A stretch of 64,000 nt of DNA from Rhizobium aethiopicum (GTDB taxonomy: Bacteria; Pseudomonadota; Alphaproteobacteria; Rhizobiales; Rhizobiaceae), in contig NZ_JACIFV010000007.1 in the NCBI RefSeq assembly GCF_014197535.1, positions 1 through 64,000 of the forward strand, written 5' to 3'. Each line of letters begins with the position of its first letter. Position 1 is the stretch's first letter. Shown in pieces: positions 54,504 through 62,311 of this stretch. The notes under the pieces were generated by a model. The model saw nothing but the letters and a program-made list of their open reading frames with translations. It ran no database searches and had not been told where the DNA came from. The translations under genes and the position numbers were made by a program.

Positions 54504-55172
54504 ATGAGACTGCTTGTGGTGGAGGACAACAAGGATCTGGCGGCCTGGCTGGGCAAAGCCCTGCGGCAGGCGCAATATACTATCGACGTTGCCTATGACG
54601 GCGAGGACGCCGAGCATCTGCTCAAGGTGGCGGAATATTCGGCGATGATCCTCGACCTTTCGCTGCCCAAGCTTGACGGGCTGACGCTTTTGAAGCGGCT
54701 GAGACAGTCCGGCAGCAAGCTGCCGGTCATCATCCTGACCGCGAATGCAAGCCTTGACGGCCGCGTAGCCGGGCTCGATAGCGGCGCTGACGATTATCTC
54801 GCCAAGCCATTCGAAATCGCCGAGCTCGAGGCGAGGATCCGCGCCGTCGTGCGCCGCGGGCAGGACCGGGCATCCTCGGAGATCACCGTCGGGAACCTGC
54901 GTTTTTCCGGGGGTACGCGGCAATTTTTCGTCGAAGGCGAACCGCTGCAACTGACGCCGCGGGAATATGCCGTTCTCGAACAACTCGTCATGAAGCTCGG
55001 CACCACGGTCTCGAAAGCCGCTCTCTCCGAAAGCGTCTTCGGTTTCGACGACGAGGCCGATCCGAGCGCCATCGAAATTTACGTCCACAGGCTCCGCAAG
55101 AAGCTCGAAAACAGTTCGGTTCAGATCGCGACGCTGCGCGGGCTCGGCTATCTCCTCAGACATGTCCAATAG
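54504..55172 (+). CDS. OmpR-family response regulator (TctD-like)
   Basis: 222 residues. Receiver with Asp51 (ILDLSLP) and Lys101 (LAKPF), then a winged helix with LTPREYAVLEQL and the end IYVHRLRKKLE. The stop overlaps the start of the sensor kinase by eleven bases. With its partner it forms a TctDE/QseBC-like pair. The nearest target is the ABC importer encoded convergently at 56855-59675, but control of it is only inferred. Confidence 0.94.
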   Translation: MRLLVVEDNKDLAAWLGKALRQAQYTIDVAYDGEDAEHLLKVAEYSAMILDLSLPKLDGLTLLKRLRQSGSKLPVIILTANASLDGRVAGLDSGADDYLAKPFEIAELEARIRAVVRRGQDRASSEITVGNLRFSGGTRQFFVEGEPLQLTPREYAVLEQLVMKLGTTVSKAALSESVFGFDDEADPSAIEIYVHRLRKKLENSSVQIATLRGLGYLLRHVQ

Positions 55173-56562
55173 CGTCGTGACAAAGGCTGGCGGAACGATC
55201 GCGCGGCTCAGCCAAAGCCTGAGGGTGCAACTGCTCTGTTGGGTGCTGCTGACGCTCTTCGGCGCGATCGCCTTCAATCTCTACGACAGTTTCTGGTCGG
55301 CCGACGCGACGGCAAAGCTGGTGACGGATCGAACGCTTCTCGCCTCAGCCCGCGTCATCGCCGAGGCGGTACGCGTCGATGAGGGCGGCAATGTTCAGCT
55401 GGATGTGCCGCCGGCCGCGCTCGAGATGTTCGATACCGGCTTCGGCGACCGCGTCTTTTATCAGGTCATCACCGCCTGGGGCAATCTGGTGAGCGGCTTT
55501 CCCGATCTGCCGCTGCCGACCGTCCAGCGCGCCGGCGAGGATCGCGCCTTCCACGGCGCCGATGTGCGCGTCCTGATGCTCGATCACCCGGTTGTCGGTC
55601 TTCCCAACGACGGCACGATCTCCGTGACTGTCGCCGTGACCCATAACAGCCAGTATGCGATGCGACGGCAGCTGTGGCTTTCGGATTTTTCCAAGCAGTT
55701 CGTCCTTGTCTTCGTCGCAAGCCTGGTGACGATCCTCGGGCTTCAGCGCGGCCTCGCGCCTGCTCTGAGGTTGCGGGACGCCGTGCGCCGGCGTAAGCGC
55801 AACCGTCTTGATCCGCTGTCACCCGAGATGGTGCAGAGTGAATTGCGTCCGCTCGTCCATGCGCTGAACGATTACATGGAGCGCGTCCAGAACCAGATGG
55901 CCGTACAGCGGCGGTTCGTGTCGAATGCGGCGCATCAGTTGAGGACGCCGCTGGCGCTGATTTCGACGCAGGCGAGCGTGGCATCCCGGGAGGATGATAC
56001 AGCCCGCCGCGACGAGGCGCTGGCTGCGCTGCGCACCAGCACCCGGCAGATTTCGCGTCTCGCCAGCCAGTTGCTGACCTTATCGCGGGCCGAGCCCGGC
56101 AGCCGACGCCCGCGCAGCGACGCGACGGACCTCAGCAAGGCTGCCCGCGAGATCCTGGAGACCTATGCCGAAGAGGCGCTCAAGCGCAACATCGACGTGG
56201 GCCTGGAGGCGGACCAGCCGGTTGTCGTCGAGGGCGACGGGACGATGCTGCGCGAGATGCTGGTCAACCTCATCGACAACGCGATCCGTTATAGCAAAGC
56301 CGATGGACGGGTGACCGTCGCCGTCGGGCAGGCGGATGGCAGTGCTGTGATTACCGTCGAGGACAATGGGCCGGGCATTCCCGAAGGGGAGCGCGAGCAG
56401 GTTTTTGAACGGTTTTACCGGATCATGGGAACCGAAAGCGAAGGGAGCGGCCTCGGGCTTGCGATTGTCCGCGAGGTCGTCGAAGGGGCTGGAGGTTCGG
56501 TCTCGCTCGGTGATGCTGAAGGCGGCGGTCTCGTCGTGACCGTGTGGCTTCCGCTCGCCTGA
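55162..56562 (+). CDS. Sensor histidine kinase (TctE-like)
   Basis: 466 residues. One membrane helix at about 22-42, a periplasmic sensing region to about 180, a second helix near 190, then HisKA with His258 (NAAHQLRTPL) and HATPase with VEDNGPGIP and GSGLGLAIV. TctE relatives often monitor tricarboxylates or related acids. Co-transcribed with the response-regulator gene it overlaps. The RIME repeat starts 46 bases after the stop. Confidence 0.93.
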   Translation: MSNSVVTKAGGTIARLSQSLRVQLLCWVLLTLFGAIAFNLYDSFWSADATAKLVTDRTLLASARVIAEAVRVDEGGNVQLDVPPAALEMFDTGFGDRVFYQVITAWGNLVSGFPDLPLPTVQRAGEDRAFHGADVRVLMLDHPVVGLPNDGTISVTVAVTHNSQYAMRRQLWLSDFSKQFVLVFVASLVTILGLQRGLAPALRLRDAVRRRKRNRLDPLSPEMVQSELRPLVHALNDYMERVQNQMAVQRRFVSNAAHQLRTPLALISTQASVASREDDTARRDEALAALRTSTRQISRLASQLLTLSRAEPGSRRPRSDATDLSKAAREILETYAEEALKRNIDVGLEADQPVVVEGDGTMLREMLVNLIDNAIRYSKADGRVTVAVGQADGSAVITVEDNGPGIPEGEREQVFERFYRIMGTESEGSGLGLAIVREVVEGAGGSVSLGDAEGGGLVVTVWLPLA

Positions 56563-56607
56563 ATGGTCATGCTTGGGCTTGTCCATGCTGTCCGGTTCGC
56601 TGAGATA

Positions 56608-56757
56608 GCTTGCCCCTCACCCTAGCCCTCTCCCCGTAAACGGGGCGAGGGGACGTGCCCTGCGAGAGATAGGTGGGCGGGGAACGGAGAGGGTGCGGCA
56701 TGGTCCCTTCGCCCCGCAAGCGGGGAGAAGGTGGCGGCAGCCGGATGAGGGGCAAGC
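56608..56757. repeat. RIME-type palindromic repeat
   Basis: 150-bp element with 12-bp terminal inverted repeats, GCTTGCCCCTCA (56608-56619) and TGAGGGGCAAGC (56746-56757). Two internal hairpins share the same tight AA loop: CCCCGT-AA-ACGGGG (56632-56645) and CCCCGC-AA-GCGGGG (56712-56725). This matches the Rhizobium intergenic mosaic element style of non-autonomous palindrome (recognised by pattern). It carries no gene. Confidence 0.85.
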
Positions 56758-56802
56758 CCCGGATGACGCGGGTTAGAGAACAAGTTTCTCCAATAAACAG
56801 AG

Positions 56803-56822
56803 GGCCGGGCGAATGCCCGGCC
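56803..56822 (-). terminator. Likely terminator of the nutrient importer operon
   Basis: GGCCGGGC-ATTC-GCCCGGCC on minus, 8-bp arms and 4-base loop, about 33 bases after the permease stop, followed by CTCTGTTTATT. The T tract is interrupted, so strength is uncertain. Confidence 0.75.
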
Positions 56823-56854
56823 TTCGCTTCGATCTGCCTTGGGAGGAGGCCGAT

Positions 56855-57736
56855 TTATTGCGTGTCGAGGTGCTGCTGCGGGCGCCATTTCGCCAAGCGG
56901 TTTTCGATCAGCGTCATGATGTATTCGGCAACGAGCGTCACGACCATGACGAGGAGGATGGCCGCGAACATGCCGGCCGCGTCGAAGGTGCCCTTCGCGA
57001 TCGAGATCAGCTGGCCGATGCCGAAGCGAGCGCCGACGAATTCGCCGACGATGGCGCCGATGATCGCAAAACCAAAGGAAACGTGCAGGCTGGCGAAGAT
57101 CCAGCTCATCGCCGAGGGAATGACCACCGTGCGCGTCACCTGCCAGTCGGAAGCGCCGAGGATGCGGGCATTGGCGATCATGTTGCGGTCGGCTTCGCGC
57201 ACACCCTGAAAGGCGTTGGCGAAGACGACGAAGAATACCATGATGAAGGCGAGCGCCACCTTGGACGGCAGGCCGAGACCCATGATCATGATGAAAATCG
57301 GGGCAAGGACGACGCGGGGGATCGAGTTGATCGCCTTGATGTAGACGGAGAAGATATCCGACAGGAAGCGGTTGCGGCCGAGGCCGATGCCGACGAAGAC
57401 GCCGGTGATCGAGCCCGCGAAGAAGCCGATCAGCGCCTCCTCCATCGTCACCCAGAGATTATACCAGAGCGACCCTTCCGTGGTGCCTTCGGTCGCCCAT
57501 TCGTAAAGCCTCTCAACGACGCCGCTCGGGCTCGAATAGAAGAACGGGTCGATCCAGTTCATGTTGGAGGAGAGCTCCCACATGCCGATCACGAAGACCA
57601 GGATGGCGATCTGCCAGAAGCGCACCAGCGTGTTGCGCCGGCGTATTGCCTTCAGCGCGGAAGCTTCGATCTCGGCATCTGATGTGCCCGGGCGAAACAG
57701 GGTGGCCGAACCGGCCTCGAATGTGATGTGTGCCAT
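56855..57736 (-). CDS. ABC transporter permease, SsuC/TauC/ThiX type
   Basis: 293 residues with about six membrane helices; the coupling loop is ADRNMIANARILGASDWQVT. This permease class serves importers of sulfonates, nitrate or thiamine-precursor pyrimidines. It is last in the operon after the ATPase (11-base gap) and before a hairpin terminator. The N terminus carries about 35 extra hydrophilic residues ahead of the first helix. Substrate undefined. Confidence 0.92.
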   Translation of the reverse strand: MAHITFEAGSATLFRPGTSDAEIEASALKAIRRRNTLVRFWQIAILVFVIGMWELSSNMNWIDPFFYSSPSGVVERLYEWATEGTTEGSLWYNLWVTMEEALIGFFAGSITGVFVGIGLGRNRFLSDIFSVYIKAINSIPRVVLAPIFIMIMGLGLPSKVALAFIMVFFVVFANAFQGVREADRNMIANARILGASDWQVTRTVVIPSAMSWIFASLHVSFGFAIIGAIVGEFVGARFGIGQLISIAKGTFDAAGMFAAILLVMVVTLVAEYIMTLIENRLAKWRPQQHLDTQ

Positions 57737-57747
57737 GATATCCTCCG

Positions 57748-58566
57748 TCAGGCCGCTTCGCTTGCGCGGCGGTAGCTGGTCTCGACCTCTTCACGCAGGT
57801 CTTCCCAGATCGTCTTGCAGTAGTCGATGAAGCTCTGTTCGTAGCGGATCTCCGACACGACGCGCGGGCGGGGAAGATCGATCGGATAGACCGACTTGAC
57901 CGTGGCGGGGCCGGCGGTGAGCACATAGACCTTGTCGGCAAGCGCCACGGCCTCTTCGAGATCGTGAGTGACGAACACTACCGAGGCCTTGCGCTCTGCC
58001 CAGAGCTTCAGCAGCTCTTCGTGCATGACCGTGCGGGTCTGTACGTCGAGCGCCGAAAAGGGCTCGTCCATCAGCAGGATTTCAGGTTCGTTGATGAAGG
58101 TCTGTGCCAGCGAGACACGCTTGCGCATGCCGCCGGAAAGCTGATGGGGATAATGGTGCAGAAACTTCGACAGGCCGACGCGCGCCAGCCAGTCGCGGGC
58201 GCTCTGTTCCGCCTCGGCACGCGATTTGCCGCGAAACAGCGGGCCGGCCATGACATTGTCGATCACGTTCTTCCACGGGAAGAGCGCGTCGGTCTGGAAG
58301 GCGAAGCCGACACGCGGGTCGATGCCCGTGATCGGGCCGCCCATCAGGCGGACTTCGCCGGCACTCGGGCGTGCGAGCCCCGTCACGAGGTTGAGCGTCG
58401 TCGACTTGCCGCAGCCGGTGGGGCCGACGACGGCGACGAACTCGCCGCGGGCGACCGTCATGTTGAAATCGCGCAGCGCAGTGAGCGACTTTCCGGTCGG
58501 CGAGACGAAGCGCCGGCTGACATTGATCAGCTCGATCGCCGGGGTCTGTTTGTTGTCCTGTTGCAT
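57748..58566 (-). CDS. ABC transporter ATPase, SsuB/TauB/NrtD type
   Basis: 272 residues. Walker A GPTGCGKST (48-56), signature LSGGMRKR, Walker B ILLMDEPFSALD, and the switch His in VTHDLEEAV. The ATG at 58566 is chosen because family sequence starts there; a longer frame of 33 codons overlaps the binding-protein gene's end. About 95 bases separate it from that gene, with only a weak AGGT ribosome site. Confidence 0.93.
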   Translation of the reverse strand: MQQDNKQTPAIELINVSRRFVSPTGKSLTALRDFNMTVARGEFVAVVGPTGCGKSTTLNLVTGLARPSAGEVRLMGGPITGIDPRVGFAFQTDALFPWKNVIDNVMAGPLFRGKSRAEAEQSARDWLARVGLSKFLHHYPHQLSGGMRKRVSLAQTFINEPEILLMDEPFSALDVQTRTVMHEELLKLWAERKASVVFVTHDLEEAVALADKVYVLTAGPATVKSVYPIDLPRPRVVSEIRYEQSFIDYCKTIWEDLREEVETSYRRASEAA

Positions 58567-58661
58567 GGTGATACCTGGAGGCGTGCTTAAGGGCGCGCAC
58601 GCGATGCCCGTGATCGAACGGACGCCGCTTCCGCTCGGGAGCCGGAAGCGGCGCGGCGGCC

Positions 58662-59675
58662 TCACTTGACGTTCTTGGCGAACTCGGTCGTGTAGGTCTT
58701 GGAAAGGTCGATCTGCTTGCCCTTGACGTTCTTGGAGAACTCCGAGAGCACGGCAAGCACGGTCTGCGGGCCGTCTTCCGGCATCACGCCGTCAGGCGTG
58801 AACATGCCCTTGCCCTCTTCGAGCGCCTTGACGTAGCCGTCCTTGTCGCCGACGTAGAAATCCTTCGGCATCTTGTCTGCGATCTCAGCGGCGGAATGCG
58901 TATTGATGTATTTCAGCGTCTTGACGAAGGCGTTGGCGAGTTTCTGTGCGTCGTCCTTATGTTCCTCCACCCAGGACGTTTCCATGTAGAGCGAGGCCGC
59001 CGGATAGGTGCCGCCGAGCGCCTTGCGGGTCGCTTCGACGGTGCGCATGTCGACGAGAACGCTCGCTTCGCCTGTCTTGATCATGCGCGAGATCGTCGGC
59101 TCCGTCGTCATGCCGGCCTGAATCTGATCCTGCTGCATGGCGGCGATGAAGGTGCCGCCGGCGCCGACCGGAATGGTGACGACGTCGCCGGGCTTCAGGC
59201 CGGCCTTTGAGGCCATGAAGAGGGTGAGGAAGTTGGTGGAGGAGCCGAGACCGGTCACGCCGAGGCTCTTGCCCTTGAAGTCGCCGGGCGACTTGATCTC
59301 GGGATGCTTGCTCGAAACCATTTCGACCTCGCCCGGCGCCTGGCTGAACTGGACGATGGATTCGACGAACTTGCCCTTGGCCTGCAGGTCTACACAGTGG
59401 TCATAGAAGCCGACGACACCCTGCACGGCGCCTGCCAGAAGCTGGTTTTCGGCATCGACGCCGGCGGCTTCGTTCAGCAGTTCGACATCGAGACCTTCAT
59501 CCTTGAAGTAGCCCAGGGACTCGGCGAGCTTGGCGGGCAGATAGATCTGCTTCTCATAGCCGCCGACCATGATGGTGATCTTGTCGGCGGCATGGGCAGC
59601 GCCTGACGTGAATGTGGCTGCGGCGAGAAGCGCGGAAAAAGCGACGGTATGAAAAAGGCTGCGTGAAGAACGCAT
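58662..59675 (-). CDS. Substrate-binding protein of an SsuA/TauA/ThiY-type importer
   Basis: 337 residues. Sec signal peptide to about Ala29-Ala30 (GAAHAADKI), then a two-lobe fold with YLPAKLAESLGYFKDEGLDVE (about 44-64), the hallmark of the NMT1/THI5-like and sulfonate group. AGGAGGAGATCTC precedes the ATG at 59675; 20 upstream codons are open but unsupported. Head of the three-gene importer; the GntR gene lies upstream on the same strand. The ligand may be a sulfonate, an aromatic acid or a pyrimidine precursor. Confidence 0.92.
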   Translation of the reverse strand: MRSSRSLFHTVAFSALLAAATFTSGAAHAADKITIMVGGYEKQIYLPAKLAESLGYFKDEGLDVELLNEAAGVDAENQLLAGAVQGVVGFYDHCVDLQAKGKFVESIVQFSQAPGEVEMVSSKHPEIKSPGDFKGKSLGVTGLGSSTNFLTLFMASKAGLKPGDVVTIPVGAGGTFIAAMQQDQIQAGMTTEPTISRMIKTGEASVLVDMRTVEATRKALGGTYPAASLYMETSWVEEHKDDAQKLANAFVKTLKYINTHSAAEIADKMPKDFYVGDKDGYVKALEEGKGMFTPDGVMPEDGPQTVLAVLSEFSKNVKGKQIDLSKTYTTEFAKNVK

Positions 59676-59850
59676 GAGATCTCCTCCTGATTTGCCTGCA
59701 TCGTCGTCCGGCCACTTTGACCGTATCTCCTCCACGATGCTGCCCCTTCCTAAGACGTCGAAGCTTTCAACTAGCTTTCAGCGGCAGGCGCGCAAATGGC
59801 TGATCGCATCACCCTGATGCGTGTTGTTCTGAACCTTTACAATAAGGCGA

Positions 59851-59862
59851 ATTTGCGCAAAT
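59851..59862. promoter_or_regulatory. Perfect palindrome ATTTGCGCAAAT, possible operator
   Basis: 12-bp palindrome 176 bases before the binding-protein start and 96 bases after the GntR stop, in the gap that should contain the importer promoter. No regulator can be assigned to it from sequence alone. Confidence 0.4.
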
Positions 59863-59957
59863 CGACCAGGACGCCGATCCCGATAGGTGCGTTCGGATCG
59901 TGGATTGGTTTGATGATCTCTGAAAGCTCGCCGCATTCGCGGAGCTTGTTAATCGCT

Positions 59958-60692
59958 TCAGCTCGAAAAGCTTCGCAGATCCTTCAGCAGGTTTCGGTAT
60001 CTCGCCTGGCTGCCGACGAGATGGTCGCGCATGGCGTTGCGGGCGGCTTGGTCATCCCTGTCGGAGATCGCGACGATGATCGCTTCGTGTTCCCTGTGGA
60101 TCAGTTTGCGATAGGCGGTTTGCTCGGCTGTCCGCGATTCAGGAACGACCCTCGATTGCGGGATGATCGTCATCCCTTGAGATGCCAGGAAATGCTTGAA
60201 CAGCGGATTGTTCGTCGCCTCGGCGATTGCGACATGGAGTTCGAGGTCCGCCTCGCGGATCGATTGGTCACTTTCAATGCACCGGAGGATTTTCCTATGG
60301 CATTCGAAGATCGATTCCTCCTGCGCCGGCGAACGGCGGAGCGCGGCAAGTCCCGCTGCCTCAATTTCAACAGGGGTGCGGATTTCCAGCACTTCCAGAT
60401 CGGAGGCGACGCGGGCCTTGTCGACTTTCCGGCCCGACAGCGCGGGTTCGGGGCTAATCACAAATATGCCCGCGCCCTGCCGCACCTCGACCAGCCCGTC
60501 GGAACGAAGCGCGGCCACGGCCTCGCGCACCACGGTCCGGCTGACGCTGTGCGTTTCCGTCAGTTCGTGCTCGCTCGGGAGCTTATCGCCGGCAGCGTAC
60601 TGGCCGCTGAGGATGGCCTGCCGGAGGCTTTCGCCGACCTGTGCGACCAGCGACCCCGAACCTCTGCTGCGATCCTTCCCCTGCATAGTCAT
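59958..60692 (-). CDS. GntR-family regulator, FadR/FCD subfamily
   Basis: 244 residues. Winged HTH at about 18-80 (LRQAILSGQYAAGDKLPSEH, SRTVVREAVAALRSDGLVEV) and an all-helical FCD domain with conserved metal-binding Asp/His (ELHVAIAEAT, HREHEAI, MRDHLVGS). FCD proteins respond to carboxylic acids. Two ATGs are close (60692 and 60686); the first follows GGGGGTCGAGGC. ATGTATGACAA at 60770-60780 resembles a FadR-type half-palindrome (TTGT-N3-ACAA) and could be its site. Confidence 0.9.
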   Translation of the reverse strand: MTMQGKDRSRGSGSLVAQVGESLRQAILSGQYAAGDKLPSEHELTETHSVSRTVVREAVAALRSDGLVEVRQGAGIFVISPEPALSGRKVDKARVASDLEVLEIRTPVEIEAAGLAALRRSPAQEESIFECHRKILRCIESDQSIREADLELHVAIAEATNNPLFKHFLASQGMTIIPQSRVVPESRTAEQTAYRKLIHREHEAIIVAISDRDDQAARNAMRDHLVGSQARYRNLLKDLRSFSS

Positions 60693-60902
60693 GCCTCGAC
60701 CCCCGGATCGGCTTCGATCAGAACGCCGTTCGAACCAGCGGCATCCCACAATTTACGATTCATCACACATGTATGACAAATCTTGGGATCTTTCAATGGA
60801 TGTGCGATTATGCGCGCTCGCCGTTTTTTTGGCGGTAGGATGGCCGGTTGCATATGATCTGCGTTATTCGCTGTGATTGCGATGGTCGATAAGAGAGCTT
60901 CG

Positions 60903-61088
60903 ATGGAAACCAGAATCCAGGCTGAACATGTTCCGCTGCCGCTTGCGCAGGAAAAGCGTCGCAGTTTGACCCTCGAAGCCCTGGTTGATGTGGACGAGGG
61001 GAGGACTGTCGACCACGGGTTGATGCGAGCATGGGCTGATAGCCTCGATGACGATCGGCCTCTTCCCTTGCCTTGTGAGGAAGCTTAG
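60903..61088 (+). CDS. Orphan antitoxin-like small protein
   Basis: 61 residues (68 if the ATG at 60882 is used). The end GRTVDHGLMRAWADSLDDD with a Pro-rich LPLP tail resembles the C terminus of small type II antitoxins that pair with RelE/ParE toxins (family recall, not searched). No toxin gene follows: the next gene is on the opposite strand nine bases away. AAGAGAG is a modest ribosome site. Probably a leftover of a toxin-antitoxin pair. Confidence 0.55.
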   Translation: METRIQAEHVPLPLAQEKRRSLTLEALVDVDEGRTVDHGLMRAWADSLDDDRPLPLPCEEA

Positions 61089-61097
61089 GCAAGCGCC

Positions 61098-62105
61098 TCA
61101 CAGCCGCCTTGTCGACTCCCCACGTACGAATCTCGGCGTCAGGATAAAATCCTGCGGTGGCTCGGCGGCGGCCTCGGGGGTTGCGATTCTGGCCAGCAGG
61201 CGCTGGGCAGCCAGTTCACCGAGCTTCTGCGCATCCTGCACGACCATGGTGATGCGCGGCGTGATGACGTTGCTCCAGGGCACATCGTCGACCATCGCCA
61301 ACGAGACGTCGTCGGGACAGCGGAAGCCCATCTCCTGCATCACCTGCAGGGTTGCCAGGCCCATCATGTTGTTGGCGCCGATGATGGCGGTCGGGCGGTC
61401 GCGGCGGGTGAGCAGGCGCATCGCCTGCGTGTGGCCGCCGCTCCGGGTGTAGCCGCCTTCGACTACCAGGGACGGATCGACGTCGGCGCCGGCTCCGGCC
61501 ATCGTGTCCATGAAGCCCTCCAGGCGCTCGTCGGCGGTGTGCAGGCCGCTCGGGCCTGAGATGAAGGCGATGCGCCGGTGGCCGAGCTGCAGCAGGTGCT
61601 CGGTCAGGATGGTCGTCGTCAGCGGATTGTCGGAGCCGACGAAATCGCGCTCGGCGCCCTCTACCTTCTGGTCGAACATGACGATCGGCGTCTTGAAGTC
61701 GCGCAGGAAGGTTGCGTATTCCTCGCCGCGCCCATTTGCCGCTAAGGCGATGCCGGCGATCTTCTGCGCCTGCAGCCGCTCCAGTAACGCGCGTTCGAGA
61801 TCGGCCCTGCCGGAAGAGTCGGCGATCAGCACGAAATAGCCATGGTCGAGCGCCTGATGCTCGATCTCGCGGCGGATGTCGCCGAAGAACATGTTGCCGA
61901 GATTGGCGGAGACGAAGCCAATCAGCGAACTGCGCCCGCGCGCCAGCGTCTGGGCCACTGGGTCGATGCGGTAGCCGGTCGATTGTATCGCCTGCTGGAT
62001 GCGGTCGAGCGTCTCGGCGCCGACCCGCTTCGGGCTGTTGAGCGCGAGCGAGACGGTCGAGATCGAAACTCCCGCCAAGCGCGCAACATCTCGTATGGTC
62101 GTCAT
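61098..62105 (-). CDS. LacI-family repressor next to the fucosidase gene
   Basis: 335 residues. HTH TIRDVARLAGVSISTVSLAL at the N terminus, hinge IDPVAQTLARGRSSLIG, then an effector domain with FVGSDNPLTT. It diverges from the GH29 gene, and two GAACCGGTTC palindromes lie between them, one close to each start. It probably represses the glycoside genes until a sugar such as L-fucose or a fucoside binds (inference). Confidence 0.93.
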   Translation of the reverse strand: MTTIRDVARLAGVSISTVSLALNSPKRVGAETLDRIQQAIQSTGYRIDPVAQTLARGRSSLIGFVSANLGNMFFGDIRREIEHQALDHGYFVLIADSSGRADLERALLERLQAQKIAGIALAANGRGEEYATFLRDFKTPIVMFDQKVEGAERDFVGSDNPLTTTILTEHLLQLGHRRIAFISGPSGLHTADERLEGFMDTMAGAGADVDPSLVVEGGYTRSGGHTQAMRLLTRRDRPTAIIGANNMMGLATLQVMQEMGFRCPDDVSLAMVDDVPWSNVITPRITMVVQDAQKLGELAAQRLLARIATPEAAAEPPQDFILTPRFVRGESTRRL

Positions 62106-62112
62106 GTCTATC

Positions 62113-62122
62113 GAACCGGTTC
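62113..62122. promoter_or_regulatory. LacI-type operator near the repressor gene
   Basis: GAACCGGTTC, 10-bp palindrome eight bases upstream of the repressor start (62105), fitting autoregulation. It shares its core with the site at 62263. Confidence 0.75.
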
Positions 62123-62226
62123 TAAAGCTTTCTTTTGTCAGATTTTATTCGTCGTTGCAACAGAACCTAGCGAAATGGCTACTTCTGAGCCGGCTGGTTC
62201 GGGGTGTGCGATTTGTGAATTTCGGC

Positions 62227-62274
62227 TTGACAGAGGCTGGCTCAAGGAGGATGTTCGCTCACCGAACCGGTTCG
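62227..62274 (+). promoter_or_regulatory. Fucosidase promoter with LacI-type operator
   Basis: TTGACA at 62227-62232 with a weak GATGTT 17 bases further (62250-62255) as -10, followed by the perfect 12-bp palindrome CGAACCGGTTCG at 62263-62274, near the expected transcription start. A bound repressor there would block initiation. The GH29 start lies 38 bases downstream. Confidence 0.7.
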
Positions 62275-62311
62275 ATGTGATGTCAAACCGGAAAACAGGG
62301 AGGAGAAACCT

